DNA of 49,477 nt from the NCBI GenBank assembly GCA_902630065.1, contig CACOTF010000007.1, positions 1 to 49,477 on the forward strand. The letters are read 5' to 3'. Source of the DNA: an uncultured Pelagibacteraceae bacterium. Its GTDB lineage: Bacteria > Pseudomonadota > Alphaproteobacteria > Pelagibacterales > Pelagibacteraceae. The notes beneath the pieces were generated by a model. It saw only the letters and a program-made list of their open reading frames with translations. It made no database searches and had not been told where the DNA came from. A program made the translations under genes and the position numbers. Of the stretch, positions 41,760-49,477 are shown one piece after another. Numbering within the stretch: the first letter of the stretch is position 1; each line of letters begins with the position of its first letter.

Positions 41760-42845
41760 ATGGAATATTTTCTTCCAATAGCTCAAGTCGAAATTAACAT
41801 ACTCTTTATATTTGGTTTAAGTTTAGCAGTTGGAATTCTTTCAGGATTGTTTGGTGTAGGCGGAGGATTTTTAATGACCCCATTTTTAATATTTTTAGGT
41901 ATTCCACCTGCTTATGCAGTACCTAACGAAGCAAGTAACATTTTAGGAACATCAGTATCAGGTTCAACCACCCATTATTTAAAAGGTACACTAGATTATA
42001 AAATGGGATTGATGATTGTTGTTGGAGGAACTATTGGAACTTTACTAGGGATCTTAACTTTTTCTTATTTTCAAGATATTGGAAAAATAAACATCGTTAT
42101 CTCTTTAGCCTATATGTATATCTTAGCTATACTTGGAACTTTAATGCTTATTCAAGGAGTATCTGAAATTGATAAAGCTAGAAAAAAAATTGTTGTTAGA
42201 AAAAAATTACATACTCATTATTGGATACATGGACTTCCTTTTAGAATGCGTTTTAAAAAATCAAAGGTCTATGAAAGTGCATTTACTCCAATTATTATTG
42301 GATTAATTGTTGGTTATATTGCAGCAATTATGGGAGTAGGTGGTGCATTTATATTGGTTCCCGCAATGATTTATATTATTGGAATGCCAACCAAACTAAT
42401 TCCTGGCACATCTTTGTTTGTCACAATATTTGTAAGTGCAATCGTAACAGTTCTTCATGCTTTTAATTACGGAACAATTGATCTTGTTTTAGTTTTTGTA
42501 CTTATACTTGGCTCAATTATTGGCGTTCAGTTTGGTCAAAAAATTGGTGAAAAAGTTGATAGCTCAGAATTTAAAACAATTTTAGCAGTACTTTTATTAT
42601 TAGTTGGAATTGCAATTGCTTATGACACTTTTATTAAAGAAGACGTAATCGTTGAAACGTTAGTAAATGGAACTAAAAACCTTGGTAACATTGCACAGTT
42701 TATTTTAGATTATTCAAAAGACCTTCCTGTGTTTTATGGACTTACATCAGTTGTATTAGCAGTAGTTCTTGGAATTGGAGCTGCAATTTTAAGAAATTAT
42801 ATTTCTAAGTGGAACAAAGCTAGAGAAGCTAAGCTTAAAGCTTAA
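41760..42845 (+). CDS. TSUP permease, probable sulfite or sulfonate-anion exporter
   Basis: A 361-residue TauE/SafE-family membrane protein. The duplicated family motif is seen as [23 protein letters not shown] and [24 protein letters not shown], with a large cytoplasmic loop between and an extra membrane segment at the C-terminus. It sits between the sulfite-using apr genes and the sulfite-making sulfolactate lyase genes, so export of excess sulfite (as proposed for TauE and similar proteins) is likely. Its stop overlaps the convergent suyB stop by 4 bases within CTTAAG. Confidence 0.85.
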   Translation: MEYFLPIAQVEINILFIFGLSLAVGILSGLFGVGGGFLMTPFLIFLGIPPAYAVPNEASNILGTSVSGSTTHYLKGTLDYKMGLMIVVGGTIGTLLGILTFSYFQDIGKINIVISLAYMYILAILGTLMLIQGVSEIDKARKKIVVRKKLHTHYWIHGLPFRMRFKKSKVYESAFTPIIIGLIVGYIAAIMGVGGAFILVPAMIYIIGMPTKLIPGTSLFVTIFVSAIVTVLHAFNYGTIDLVLVFVLILGSIIGVQFGQKIGEKVDSSEFKTILAVLLLLVGIAIAYDTFIKEDVIVETLVNGTKNLGNIAQFILDYSKDLPVFYGLTSVVLAVVLGIGAAILRNYISKWNKAREAKLKA

Positions 42846-44008
42846 GCACTTCTGTATAATTTAGTCATAACAAATTCTCTATGACCAAGTGCTTCAGCAC
42901 AAGTTAATCTTCCGTTTGCAACTCTTATCGTTGCTTTAATTAATTCATCACCAGCTTCATCTAAATTCATTTCTCTTGATAAAATTTTAGAAACATCAAC
43001 ATCAATATGCTCACTCATAGTTCTAGCAGTTAAAGGATTAGCAGTTAGTTTTACTACTGGCTCAATTGGGTTTCCAATTATATTTCCTTGACCGGTTGGA
43101 AATAGGTGAAGATTAAATCCTCCTGCAGCTTGTAAAGTAACACATTCAGCAGCAGCTGATGAGGTATCCATAAAGTATAAGCCTGGACCTTTAGTTGGTT
43201 CTTCTGCTGGTTCTAGTACATCAATAAATTTGCATCCACCAATTTTTTGAAAGTTTCCAAATGCTTTTTCCTCAATTGTAGTAAGTCCACCAGCTATGTT
43301 TCCAGCTGTTGGTTGACTTTCGGAAAGATCGTCTGTTGCTTCTTTTAAAATAAAATCATTATACGAACTCCACGTTTTTCTAAACTTTTCTTGAGCCTCA
43401 GGAGTTTTTCCTCTTTTTTCACAAACAGTTTCAGCACCTGTTAGCTCAGATGTTTCACCAAAACATAAATGAACACCTAGGGGCTCTAATTTATCCATTA
43501 AATTTCCCACTGTAGGATTTGATGCTAATCCTGATGTTGTATCAGATTCTCCACATTTAACTGATATCCATAAATCACTAATAGGACGTTCTTCTCTTTG
43601 TTTCTCAGATGCCCAAATTGAAAATTCTTGAGCTTTCTTCGAAACTCTTGCGATAGTGTCTATATCTCCTACACCTTCTATACTAAAACCTTCAACTGGT
43701 TTTCCAGTCGTTGCAATTGCATCAACAATTCTTTTTGTCCATTTAGGTTCAATACCAATTACTATAACTGCTGCTACATTTGGATTTTTTCCTGTTCCAA
43801 TCATTGTTCTAAAATGAAGTTCTAGGTCTGCTCCAAATTGTAATCTTCCATAAGAATGTGGAAGTGCAATCGTACCTTTAATATTATTAGCTACAGCTTC
43901 AGCACAAGCATTTGAAATATCATCAACAGGTAGAATTATTACGTGATTTCTTGTGCCTGTTCTTCCATCTTCTCTTTTATATCCTAAAAATGTTTTTGGA
44001 ATTTCCAT
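42842..44008 (-). CDS. suyB: (2R)-sulfolactate sulfo-lyase, large subunit
   Basis: A 388-residue protein of the UxaA/GarD dehydratase C-terminal family: [29 protein letters not shown] at the start, [40 protein letters not shown], and [30 protein letters not shown]. Altronate or galactarate dehydratase have the same fold, but the split small subunit encoded next (44010) and the neighbouring xsc, apr and TSUP genes fit SuyAB. It splits sulfolactate to pyruvate and sulfite. It follows suyA by one base. Confidence 0.87.
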   Translation of the reverse strand: MEIPKTFLGYKREDGRTGTRNHVIILPVDDISNACAEAVANNIKGTIALPHSYGRLQFGADLELHFRTMIGTGKNPNVAAVIVIGIEPKWTKRIVDAIATTGKPVEGFSIEGVGDIDTIARVSKKAQEFSIWASEKQREERPISDLWISVKCGESDTTSGLASNPTVGNLMDKLEPLGVHLCFGETSELTGAETVCEKRGKTPEAQEKFRKTWSSYNDFILKEATDDLSESQPTAGNIAGGLTTIEEKAFGNFQKIGGCKFIDVLEPAEEPTKGPGLYFMDTSSAAAECVTLQAAGGFNLHLFPTGQGNIIGNPIEPVVKLTANPLTARTMSEHIDVDVSKILSREMNLDEAGDELIKATIRVANGRLTCAEALGHREFVMTKLYRSA

Positions 44009-44009
44009 T

Positions 44010-44297
44010 TTACCACTTTTTAGTTTTTACGTTGTGAACATGCACATGCTCACCTTTTTTAATTGATTTTACCACTTTACCAATATCATGCCCGTACTTT
44101 AATATTGTATCTCCTTCGTTAAGATCAGTCATAGCAATTTTATGACCTAAAGGTATTTCATCCATCGATTGAATTTTTATTGATTTATCATTTTCCATAA
44201 TCCAACAATCACAGTCTTGTTTAGGAGTAATTTTTTCAATAACTACAACTCCTACATTGTCTTTTTCATCGTGGATTATAATATCTGTGCCAGCCAT
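44010..44297 (-). CDS. suyA: (2R)-sulfolactate sulfo-lyase, small subunit
   Basis: A 95-residue SAF-domain protein when started at the ATG at 44297 ([20 protein letters not shown]); an upstream TTG at 44330 would add 11 residues but leaves little of the divergent promoter gap, so the ATG is preferred. [22 protein letters not shown] and [16 protein letters not shown] are the SAF-domain pattern of SuyA and of the N-terminus of UxaA. It forms the lyase with SuyB. It is divergent from xsc with 90 bases between, suggesting shared control. Confidence 0.87.
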   Translation of the reverse strand: MAGTDIIIHDEKDNVGVVVIEKITPKQDCDCWIMENDKSIKIQSMDEIPLGHKIAMTDLNEGDTILKYGHDIGKVVKSIKKGEHVHVHNVKTKKW

Positions 44298-44387
44298 TGT
44301 GACGATTTCTTTGTTTGAAATTCGATCCAATTTATATATGAATTGGGCACTTTGACAATTAAAAAATAAAATTAAGAAGGATTTGAT

Positions 44388-46172
44388 ATGGCTAAAATGA
44401 CAACCGAAGAAGCTTTTGTAAAAGTTTTACAAATGCATGGTATCGAACATTCGTTTGGTATTATTGGTTCTGCATTCATGCCTATTTCTGATCTTTTCCC
44501 AGAAGCTGGAATAACTTTTTGGGACGTTGCTCATGAAACAAATGGTGGATTGATTGCTGATGGTTATACGAGAGCAACTGGAAAAATGTCAATGGTGATT
44601 GCTCAAAATGGTCCAGGAATTACAGGACTTGTTACACCAATAAAAACTGCTTACTGGAATCATACTCCGTTACTATTAGTTACTCCACAAGCTGCAAACA
44701 AAACTATGGGCCAAGGTGGTTTTCAAGAAGTAGAGCAAATGAATTTATTTAAAGACATGGTGTGTTATCAAGAAGAAGTTAGAGACCCATCAAGAATGGC
44801 AGAAGTTTTAAACAGAGTAATAGAAAAAGCATTTAGAGGTTCAGCGCCTGCACAAATAAATGTACCAAGAGATTTTTGGACACAAGTTATAGATATAGAA
44901 TTACCTCCAATTGTAAGATTTGAAAGACAAGGTGGCGGAAAAGATGCTGTTGATAGAGCGGCGAAATTATTATCAGAAGCAAAATTCCCAGTAATTTTAT
45001 CTGGAGCAGGAGTTGTTATAGGTGATGCGATTGATGATTGTAAAAAATTAGCAGAAAAGCTTGATGCACCTGTATGTAATGGATATCAACATAACGATAG
45101 TTTTCCAGGAAGCCATCCATTAGCTGTTGGTCCATTAGGTTACAACGGATCTAAAGCTGCAATGGAGTTAATTTCAAAAGCTGATGTAGTTTTAGCATTA
45201 GGAACAAGATTAAATCCATTTTCAACATTACCAGGATATGGAATTGATTACTGGCCAAAAGATGCAACAATTATTCAAGTAGATATGAACCCTGATCGTA
45301 TTGGTTTAACTAAGAAAGTTACAGTTGGTATTTGTGGTGATGCTAAAATGGTAGCTCAACAGATATTAGAAAAACTTTCATCAAATGCTGGAGATAATGG
45401 TAGAGAAGATAGAAAAAATCTAATTCATCAAACAAAATCTGCATGGTTGCAAACTCTTACAAGTTTAGATCATGAGGATGATGATCCGGGAACTGTTTGG
45501 AATAAAGAGGCAAGAGAAAGAGATAAAGACAGAATGTCTCCAAGACAAGCATGGAGAGCTATTCAAGCCGGGATGCCAGAAGATGTTATAGTTTCAAGTG
45601 ATATTGGAAATAATTGTGCAATTGGTAATGCATACCCAACATTTGAGAAACCAAGAAAATATTTGGCACCAGGTTTATTTGGACCATGTGGTTATGGATT
45701 TCCATCTATTCTTGGAGCAAAAATTGGTTGTCCAGATACACCTGTTATAGGTTTTGCTGGCGATGGAGCATTTGGAATAAGTATGAATGAAATGAGTTCT
45801 TGTGCAAGAGAAGAGTGGCCTGCAATAACAATGGTAATTTTTAGAAATTATCAATGGGGTGCTGAAAAAAGAAATTCAATTTTATGGTTCGATGATAATT
45901 TTGTTGGAACAGAGTTAGACCCAGAATTAAGTTATGCAAAAGTTGCTAATGCATGTGGTTTAAAAGGTGTTATTGCAAATACAATGGAAGAAACCACTAA
46001 AGCTATTAAACAATCATGTGAAGATCAGAAAAAAGGTATTACTACATTTATCGAAATAATTCTAAATCAAGAATTAGGTGAGCCATTCAGAAGAGATGCT
46101 ATGAAAAAACCAGTTAAAGTAGCTGGTATAAGCAAGAGTGATATGAAGCCTCAAAAGTCTCTTGTTAGTTGA
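44388..46172 (+). CDS. xsc: Sulfoacetaldehyde acetyltransferase
   Basis: A 594-residue thiamine-diphosphate enzyme. The N-terminal domain begins MTTEEAFVKVLQMHGIEHSFGIIGSAFMPISDLF, which is typical of Xsc; the ThDP-binding segment is GFAGDGAFGISMNEMSSCAREEWPAITMVIFRNYQWGAEKRN. It splits sulfoacetaldehyde with phosphate to acetyl phosphate and sulfite. An AAGGA site precedes the ATG. It completes taurine degradation with the tau, tpa, ald and pta genes at 1.5-18 kb, 26 kb away. Length matches the family. Confidence 0.95.
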   Translation: MAKMTTEEAFVKVLQMHGIEHSFGIIGSAFMPISDLFPEAGITFWDVAHETNGGLIADGYTRATGKMSMVIAQNGPGITGLVTPIKTAYWNHTPLLLVTPQAANKTMGQGGFQEVEQMNLFKDMVCYQEEVRDPSRMAEVLNRVIEKAFRGSAPAQINVPRDFWTQVIDIELPPIVRFERQGGGKDAVDRAAKLLSEAKFPVILSGAGVVIGDAIDDCKKLAEKLDAPVCNGYQHNDSFPGSHPLAVGPLGYNGSKAAMELISKADVVLALGTRLNPFSTLPGYGIDYWPKDATIIQVDMNPDRIGLTKKVTVGICGDAKMVAQQILEKLSSNAGDNGREDRKNLIHQTKSAWLQTLTSLDHEDDDPGTVWNKEARERDKDRMSPRQAWRAIQAGMPEDVIVSSDIGNNCAIGNAYPTFEKPRKYLAPGLFGPCGYGFPSILGAKIGCPDTPVIGFAGDGAFGISMNEMSSCAREEWPAITMVIFRNYQWGAEKRNSILWFDDNFVGTELDPELSYAKVANACGLKGVIANTMEETTKAIKQSCEDQKKGITTFIEIILNQELGEPFRRDAMKKPVKVAGISKSDMKPQKSLVS

Positions 46173-46203
46173 GATTAGTAAAATTTCATTATAAAAATAA
46201 TTA

Positions 46204-47508
46204 TTGGATTTAATAAACGACAATTTCTGTGGATGGACAAGACAACTTCCTGAAAGAAGTAATTTTAAATTACTAGATCAAGACATTTACTGTGATTATT
46301 TAATTGTAGGGGCTGGGTATACAGGATTATCAGCTGCTAGAAAACTTTCAGATATAATGACAGATAAAAAAATTATTCTCATTGATGCACAGTTAGCGGG
46401 CGAGGGTGGAAGTTCAAGAAATTCAGGCTATCTAGTTGATACTACATTAAATGATGGTTTTACATCTAACAGCGATAAAGAGAATTATGTAAAAAAAACG
46501 AAAATATATCACTTGGGTATTGAAGCTGTTAGAAAATTTATAAAAGAATATCAGGTCGATTGTGATTGGAACGAATGTGGAAAATATTTTGCTTCTTCTA
46601 AAGAGCAAGATGAGACAAAAGCTCAATCGTTCAGCAAATTATTAAATAGTCTTGGTTTTAAAAATAAAATTTTATTTAACAAAGAGTTAACTGAAAAATT
46701 GGGAACGCCTTTTTATAAAATTGGAGTTTTTACCTCAGGAGGAATTCTTTTAAACCCTGGTAAATTAGCTAGAGCAATGGTTGATACATTGCCAGATAAT
46801 GTAAAATTATATGAAAATTCTCAAATTTATAATTGGAAAAAGATTAATAACAAAATTGAATGTTTTACAAAAAAGCACAAAATAACTACTAAAAAAATTA
46901 TTTTTTGCACAAATGGTTTTTTGAAATATTTTAATGTAAAAAAAAATTATAGTTTCCCAATCACATTAACTGCTAGTCTCACGAGAAAACTCACAGATAA
47001 AGAATTTAAAGATATAGGTTCTCCAAAAGAGTGGGGTGTTCTTCCTATAAGACCAATGGGTGCTACTATAAGAATGACTAAAGATAGGAGAATACTTATA
47101 AGAAATACTGCAGAGTTAAGAAACCCTTTTTCAATGAATAGAAATGAATTAAATAAAAGAGCTGCAATTCATAAAGAAGGCATCAAAAAAAGATTTAAAC
47201 AATTACCTGATAATATAATAGAGAGCAGTTGGTCGGGAATTGTATGTAGAAGTGGTAATAGCTCTCAAATATTTGAAAAAATTGATGATAATATTTTTAG
47301 CGCAGGCTGTTACAATGGATCTGGCATTGGAGTAGGAACACTATTTGGTGAACAAATAGCCTTAATGGCCTCTAATCAACAATCTAATGAAATTGAAGTA
47401 ATACAACAAAGAAAAAAACCAAACTGGTTACCACCGCAACCCTTTTTAAATTTGGGAATTTACACTAGATTAGCTTACGAAAGGATAAAAGCTCAAACTG
47501 AAATTTAA
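46204..47508 (+). CDS. FAD-dependent amine/amino-acid oxidoreductase (DAO family)
   Basis: A 434-residue flavoprotein of the D-amino acid oxidase/PuuB family starting at TTG. The FAD motif is YLIVGAGYTGLSAARKL at about 32-48; GEGGSSRNSGYL is the covalent- or substrate-site segment typical of gamma-glutamylputrescine oxidase-like proteins, and CYNGSGIGVGTLFG is the C-terminal FAD contact. It lies 31 bases after xsc, so oxidation of a sulfonated amine (as in taurine dehydrogenase) is possible, but polyamine or N-methyl amino acid oxidation is equally likely. Its stop overlaps the next small gene by one base. Confidence 0.8.
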   Translation: MDLINDNFCGWTRQLPERSNFKLLDQDIYCDYLIVGAGYTGLSAARKLSDIMTDKKIILIDAQLAGEGGSSRNSGYLVDTTLNDGFTSNSDKENYVKKTKIYHLGIEAVRKFIKEYQVDCDWNECGKYFASSKEQDETKAQSFSKLLNSLGFKNKILFNKELTEKLGTPFYKIGVFTSGGILLNPGKLARAMVDTLPDNVKLYENSQIYNWKKINNKIECFTKKHKITTKKIIFCTNGFLKYFNVKKNYSFPITLTASLTRKLTDKEFKDIGSPKEWGVLPIRPMGATIRMTKDRRILIRNTAELRNPFSMNRNELNKRAAIHKEGIKKRFKQLPDNIIESSWSGIVCRSGNSSQIFEKIDDNIFSAGCYNGSGIGVGTLFGEQIALMASNQQSNEIEVIQQRKKPNWLPPQPFLNLGIYTRLAYERIKAQTEI

Positions 47509-47714
47509 TGAAAAAAAATTTAAAGTTTATAGTTTTGCTTATAATAGGAATTGTGGCTCTTTATATCTCAACAAAGTATTATAATGATTTTAACAGAAGC
47601 AAAACTATTAAAGCGTGTATAATTGGAAAAGCTGAGTTAGATTCTAAAAAAAATGAAGCAGATAAATTGTCGAAAGAACAAATAAGAAAATTTTGTGAAG
47701 ATCAAATAAAATAA
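47508..47714 (+). CDS. 68-residue single-span membrane protein, unknown
   Basis: A small protein with one hydrophobic segment at about 6-24 and a charged helical C-terminal part containing two cysteines (KACIIGKAE and RKFCEDQIK). Its ATG overlaps the FAD enzyme stop (TAATG) and its stop overlaps the aminotransferase start by one base, so all three are translated as a unit. The cysteines would be periplasmic or cytoplasmic depending on orientation; the basic N-terminus predicts them outside, where a disulfide could form. Not a family I recognise. Confidence 0.68.
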   Translation: MKKNLKFIVLLIIGIVALYISTKYYNDFNRSKTIKACIIGKAELDSKKNEADKLSKEQIRKFCEDQIK

Positions 47715-48859
47715 TGAAAAAATCAAAAAGATCAGATGTTGATCCATTTATTGTTATGGATGTTATGGAGGCGGCTAGAATAGCAGAAGAAAATGGAAAA
47801 CATATTATTCATATGGAGGTAGGACAACCTGGAACTCCGGCTCCTAAAATTGCAAGAGATTTTATTACAAATGAGATCAATAAAAATAATCTAGGTTACA
47901 CGGTATCACTTGGCTTACCTGATTTAAGAAAAAAAATTTCTAATCTTTATGGTGAATGGTACAATATAGAAGTAAATCCAAAAAGAGTAGTAGTTACAAC
48001 AGGATCCTCTGGAGCGTTTATTTTATCTTTCTCAGCTTTATTTGATAGTGGTGATAGAGTGGGTATTGGCTCTCCAAGTTATCCTAGTTATAGACAAATT
48101 TTAAAATCATTAAGTTTAGAAACAGTAGATATTCAAACCAAACTTGAAAATAGATTTCAACCAATTCCAGAAGATATTAAAAGTAATAATCTAAATGGAA
48201 TTTTAGTTGCATCCCCAGCAAATCCAACAGGATCAATGTTAGACAAAAATTCATTAGAAAATCTTATAAATACTGCAAAAGAGAATAACGTCAGCTTTAT
48301 AAGCGATGAAATATATCACGGTATTGAATATGAAAGTAAACCCACGTCTGCTTTAGAAATTACTAACAATTGCTACGTAATAAATTCTTTTTCAAAGTAT
48401 TTTTCAATGACAGGTTGGAGAATTGGATGGATGGTTGTTCCAGAAGATCATATAAGACAAGTTGAAAGACTTTCTCAGAATTTATTTGTTTGTCCTCCTC
48501 ATGCAAGCCAGGTAACTGCTCTTGCTGCGTTAGATTCTAACGATGAGTTACAAGCCAATGTTGACGTGTATAAAAAAAATAGAGAAATTCTTTTAGAAGA
48601 ATTGCCTAAAGCTGGTCTCAAAAAATTTTCACCACCTGATGGAGCTTTCTATATTTATGTAGATATTTCTGAATATTCAAATGACAGTTTAGCATTTTGT
48701 AAAAAAGTTTTAGATGAAGCTAATGTTGCAATCACACCAGGAATAGATTTTGATCAAAAAAGAGGAAATTCTACTATCCGATTCTCATATGCCAGAAGTA
48801 CAAAAGATATAACCGAAGGTGCTAAGAGAATTAAAGATTTTATGTCTAAAAATTATTAA
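47714..48859 (+). CDS. Class I/II PLP aminotransferase
   Basis: A 381-residue fold-type I aminotransferase. Family segments are HIIHMEVGQPGTPAPK, VVVTTGSSGAFILSFSALFDSGD, ASPANPTGSMLD, the PLP aspartate in FISDEIYHGIEY, and the Schiff-base lysine in NSFSKYFSMTGWRIGWMV. The overall layout is aspartate/alanine aminotransferase-like. Substrate is not defined. It ends the FAD-oxidase operon and is followed by a strong terminator-type hairpin. Confidence 0.88.
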   Translation: MKKSKRSDVDPFIVMDVMEAARIAEENGKHIIHMEVGQPGTPAPKIARDFITNEINKNNLGYTVSLGLPDLRKKISNLYGEWYNIEVNPKRVVVTTGSSGAFILSFSALFDSGDRVGIGSPSYPSYRQILKSLSLETVDIQTKLENRFQPIPEDIKSNNLNGILVASPANPTGSMLDKNSLENLINTAKENNVSFISDEIYHGIEYESKPTSALEITNNCYVINSFSKYFSMTGWRIGWMVVPEDHIRQVERLSQNLFVCPPHASQVTALAALDSNDELQANVDVYKKNREILLEELPKAGLKKFSPPDGAFYIYVDISEYSNDSLAFCKKVLDEANVAITPGIDFDQKRGNSTIRFSYARSTKDITEGAKRIKDFMSKNY

Positions 48860-48905
48860 ATGGGGTCAGCTCTATCGGTTAATACCAAAAGAGCTCCCCA
48901 TTTTT
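48860..48905. terminator. Strong hairpin after the aminotransferase gene, usable in both directions
   Basis: ATGGGG-TC-AGCTCT (48860-48873) pairs with AGAGCT-CCCCAT (48890-48901), 12 bp with a 2-base bulge; a small GGT/ACC stem lies in the loop. On the plus strand TTTTT follows (48901-48905), ending the oxidase-aminotransferase operon. The symmetric stem could also end a minus-strand transcript coming from the 49-kb region. Confidence 0.8.
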
Positions 48906-48974
48906 ATGCCATTTTGGCCAAATCCATCAAATGGATTTAGTTTGTGTTATTTTTAATATGTGATATCTCACCAG

Positions 48975-49004
48975 CTAAGTGTCAGGTGGCGTTATTTCAG
49001 ACAT
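48975..49004 (-). CDS. Candidate 9-residue peptide with a perfect Shine-Dalgarno
   Basis: On the minus strand AAGGAGGTG, complementary over 9 bases to the usual 16S 3' end, is followed by CAA and an ATG at 49004; the frame MSEITPPDT ends at TAG. A TTGAAA (49052-49047) and TATTTT (49029-49024) pair with a 17-base spacer lies just upstream. No gene follows on this strand, so it would be a free peptide or part of a small RNA that ends at the 48860 hairpin. Confidence 0.3.
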   Translation of the reverse strand: MSEITPPDT

Positions 49005-49038
49005 TTGCACCTCCTTCACTTATAAAATAATAATTTGA

Positions 49039-49099
49039 TAGGTTGTTTTCAATAAATTTATTTCTATTTTTTATAAATAAATTATTTGAATACAACCTA
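49039..49099. repeat. Long imperfect inverted repeat
   Basis: TAGGTTGT (49039-49046) pairs with ACAACCTA (49092-49099), and the inner arms TTCAATAAATTTATTT and AAATAAATTATTTGAA pair with about two mismatches, giving a stem of over 20 bp around an A/T loop. It has no T-run on either side and does not end a known gene. Confidence 0.65.
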
Positions 49100-49197
49100 C
49101 CTATTTAGTAGTATCTCGATATCAAAAATTACCCCACAATATCAGACGAAACTTATGTCACAGAGACAGAAAAAGATTTAATTTGTAATTAAAAATC

Positions 49198-49389
49198 ATG
49201 AAAACAATATTTGTTATAGGCTCAAAGAAACATACTTTGAAGTACACTAGAAAAATGCCAGAAGGCGAAGTAAAAAAAATGAAATCTTTTGTGACGAACA
49301 AAGGACAAAAACTGGAAAAAACTTCTAAGTTTAAAATTTTAAAAGTATCAGACGATAAAAGCTCAAGAACTTTCAAAATCAATCTTTAA
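49198..49389 (+). CDS. Small basic protein upstream of photolyase, unknown
   Basis: A 63-residue, Lys-rich protein (MKTIFVIGSKKHTLKYTRKM...). The pattern of short strands with Lys/Thr/Ser and no Cys or hydrophobic anchor suggests a compact beta-rich domain. It lies 8 bases before the photolyase start and in the same direction, so it is likely co-transcribed. I do not recognise it. An antisense frame of similar length covers the same DNA, but placement favours the plus strand. Confidence 0.6.
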   Translation: MKTIFVIGSKKHTLKYTRKMPEGEVKKMKSFVTNKGQKLEKTSKFKILKVSDDKSSRTFKINL

Positions 49390-49397
49390 TTATTCAA

Positions 49398-49477
49398 ATG
49401 AACAAAATCGTATGGTTTAGGAACGATTTACGTGTATTCAATAATGATGCTTTTAATGATGCCACTAAATCAGGAAA
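49398..49477 (+). CDS. phrB: Deoxyribodipyrimidine photolyase, N-terminal fragment
   Basis: The ATG at 49398 opens a frame that runs off the right edge, giving MNKIVWFRNDLRVFNNDAFN and a few more residues. The text IVWFRNDLRVFNN is the typical N-terminus of the photolyase/cryptochrome alpha/beta domain (consensus VWFR-DLR--DN). It would repair UV-induced pyrimidine dimers with FAD and light, fitting a surface-water organism. The FAD domain lies outside the window. Confidence 0.85.
   Translation, partial: MNKIVWFRNDLRVFNNDAFNDATKSG

Larger units (their letters stand above)
48906..49197. other. Structured intergenic region without a conventional gene
   Basis: The 338-base gap between the aminotransferase and the next gene holds, after the terminator, a small hairpin AAATCCAT/ATGGATTT (48920-48938), a set of interleaved complementary segments at 48977-49021, a minus-strand 9-codon frame, and a long imperfect hairpin at 49039-49099. 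The rest to 49197 is A/T-rich and shows nothing else I can support. Confidence 0.6.

Noticed and set aside
48961-49021. SAM-II or SAM-V riboswitch
   Set aside because: Short matches such as AGCTAAG and CATTTGCAC with CTCC are present and a pseudoknot order exists, but the conserved paired segments and the expected methionine-pathway gene downstream are missing.
1-49477. tRNA, rRNA, CRISPR, insertion sequence or attachment site
   Set aside because: No T-loop-like cluster with a cloverleaf, no repeat-spacer array, no transposase or integrase and no terminal inverted repeats were found by eye; a covariance-model search would be needed to exclude a divergent tRNA.

Overview
The window is AT-rich, gene-dense DNA with short intergenic gaps and many overlapping or abutting genes. 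The gene set (taurine and sulfolactate degradation, aprM-aprB-aprA, a TPP-riboswitch-controlled sodium symporter, ammonium transporter, many ABC binding-protein systems, tiny genome style) points to a marine alphaproteobacterium of the SAR11/Pelagibacterales type. This is an inference from content and style; no rRNA gene is present to confirm it. I saw no tRNA, rRNA, CRISPR array, insertion sequence or phage gene.

Layout. 1-6.1 kb: start of an unknown minus-strand gene, a histidinol-dehydrogenase-family sulfopropanediol dehydrogenase candidate, a phosphate acetyltransferase, a BASS-type transporter, a regulator with two winged-helix domains, a small membrane protein, an Ldh2-family dehydrogenase and a small periplasmic protein. 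6.2-12 kb: an acetamidase/formamidase-like protein with a signal peptide, divergent from an iron-type ABC transporter. 12-18.4 kb: taurine ABC transporter (tauA, tauB, tauC on the minus strand) divergent from taurine:pyruvate aminotransferase and alanine dehydrogenase. 18.5-23.7 kb: thioredoxin-like protein, cytochrome b561, cytochrome c, DoxX, DUF4396, an ABC-2 exporter, two tiny membrane proteins and a TSUP permease. 23.7-38 kb: TPP riboswitch with its symporter (thiV-like), rseP, HU, amtB, peroxiredoxin, rhodanese, recX, cysQ-like, DUF3553, mnmA, a C-S lyase, an MFS carrier, pabB-pabA-pabC and a HIT protein. 38-46 kb: aprM-aprB-aprA plus a small partner, a TSUP permease, sulfolactate sulfo-lyase (suyB, suyA) and sulfoacetaldehyde acetyltransferase (xsc). 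46-49.5 kb: an FAD oxidoreductase, an aminotransferase, a structured intergenic region and the start of a photolyase.

How it fits together. Taurine imported by TauABC would be transaminated to sulfoacetaldehyde (Tpa); Ald regenerates pyruvate and frees ammonium; Xsc makes acetyl phosphate and sulfite; Pta turns acetyl phosphate into acetyl-CoA. The HpsN-like dehydrogenase would make sulfolactate from dihydroxypropanesulfonate and SuyAB would split it to pyruvate and sulfite. Sulfite is then exported (TSUP) or oxidised to APS (AprBA, electrons possibly through AprM). The sulfonate genes thus occupy both ends of the window with about 20 kb of other genes between them.

Most interesting unexplained items: a direct-repeat operator candidate beside the double winged-helix regulator with a further copy 3 kb away; a structured region at 48.86-49.1 kb whose minus strand holds a perfect Shine-Dalgarno followed by a 9-codon frame; several unlisted small genes; and GGCGCC hairpins placed between genes of the same operon.
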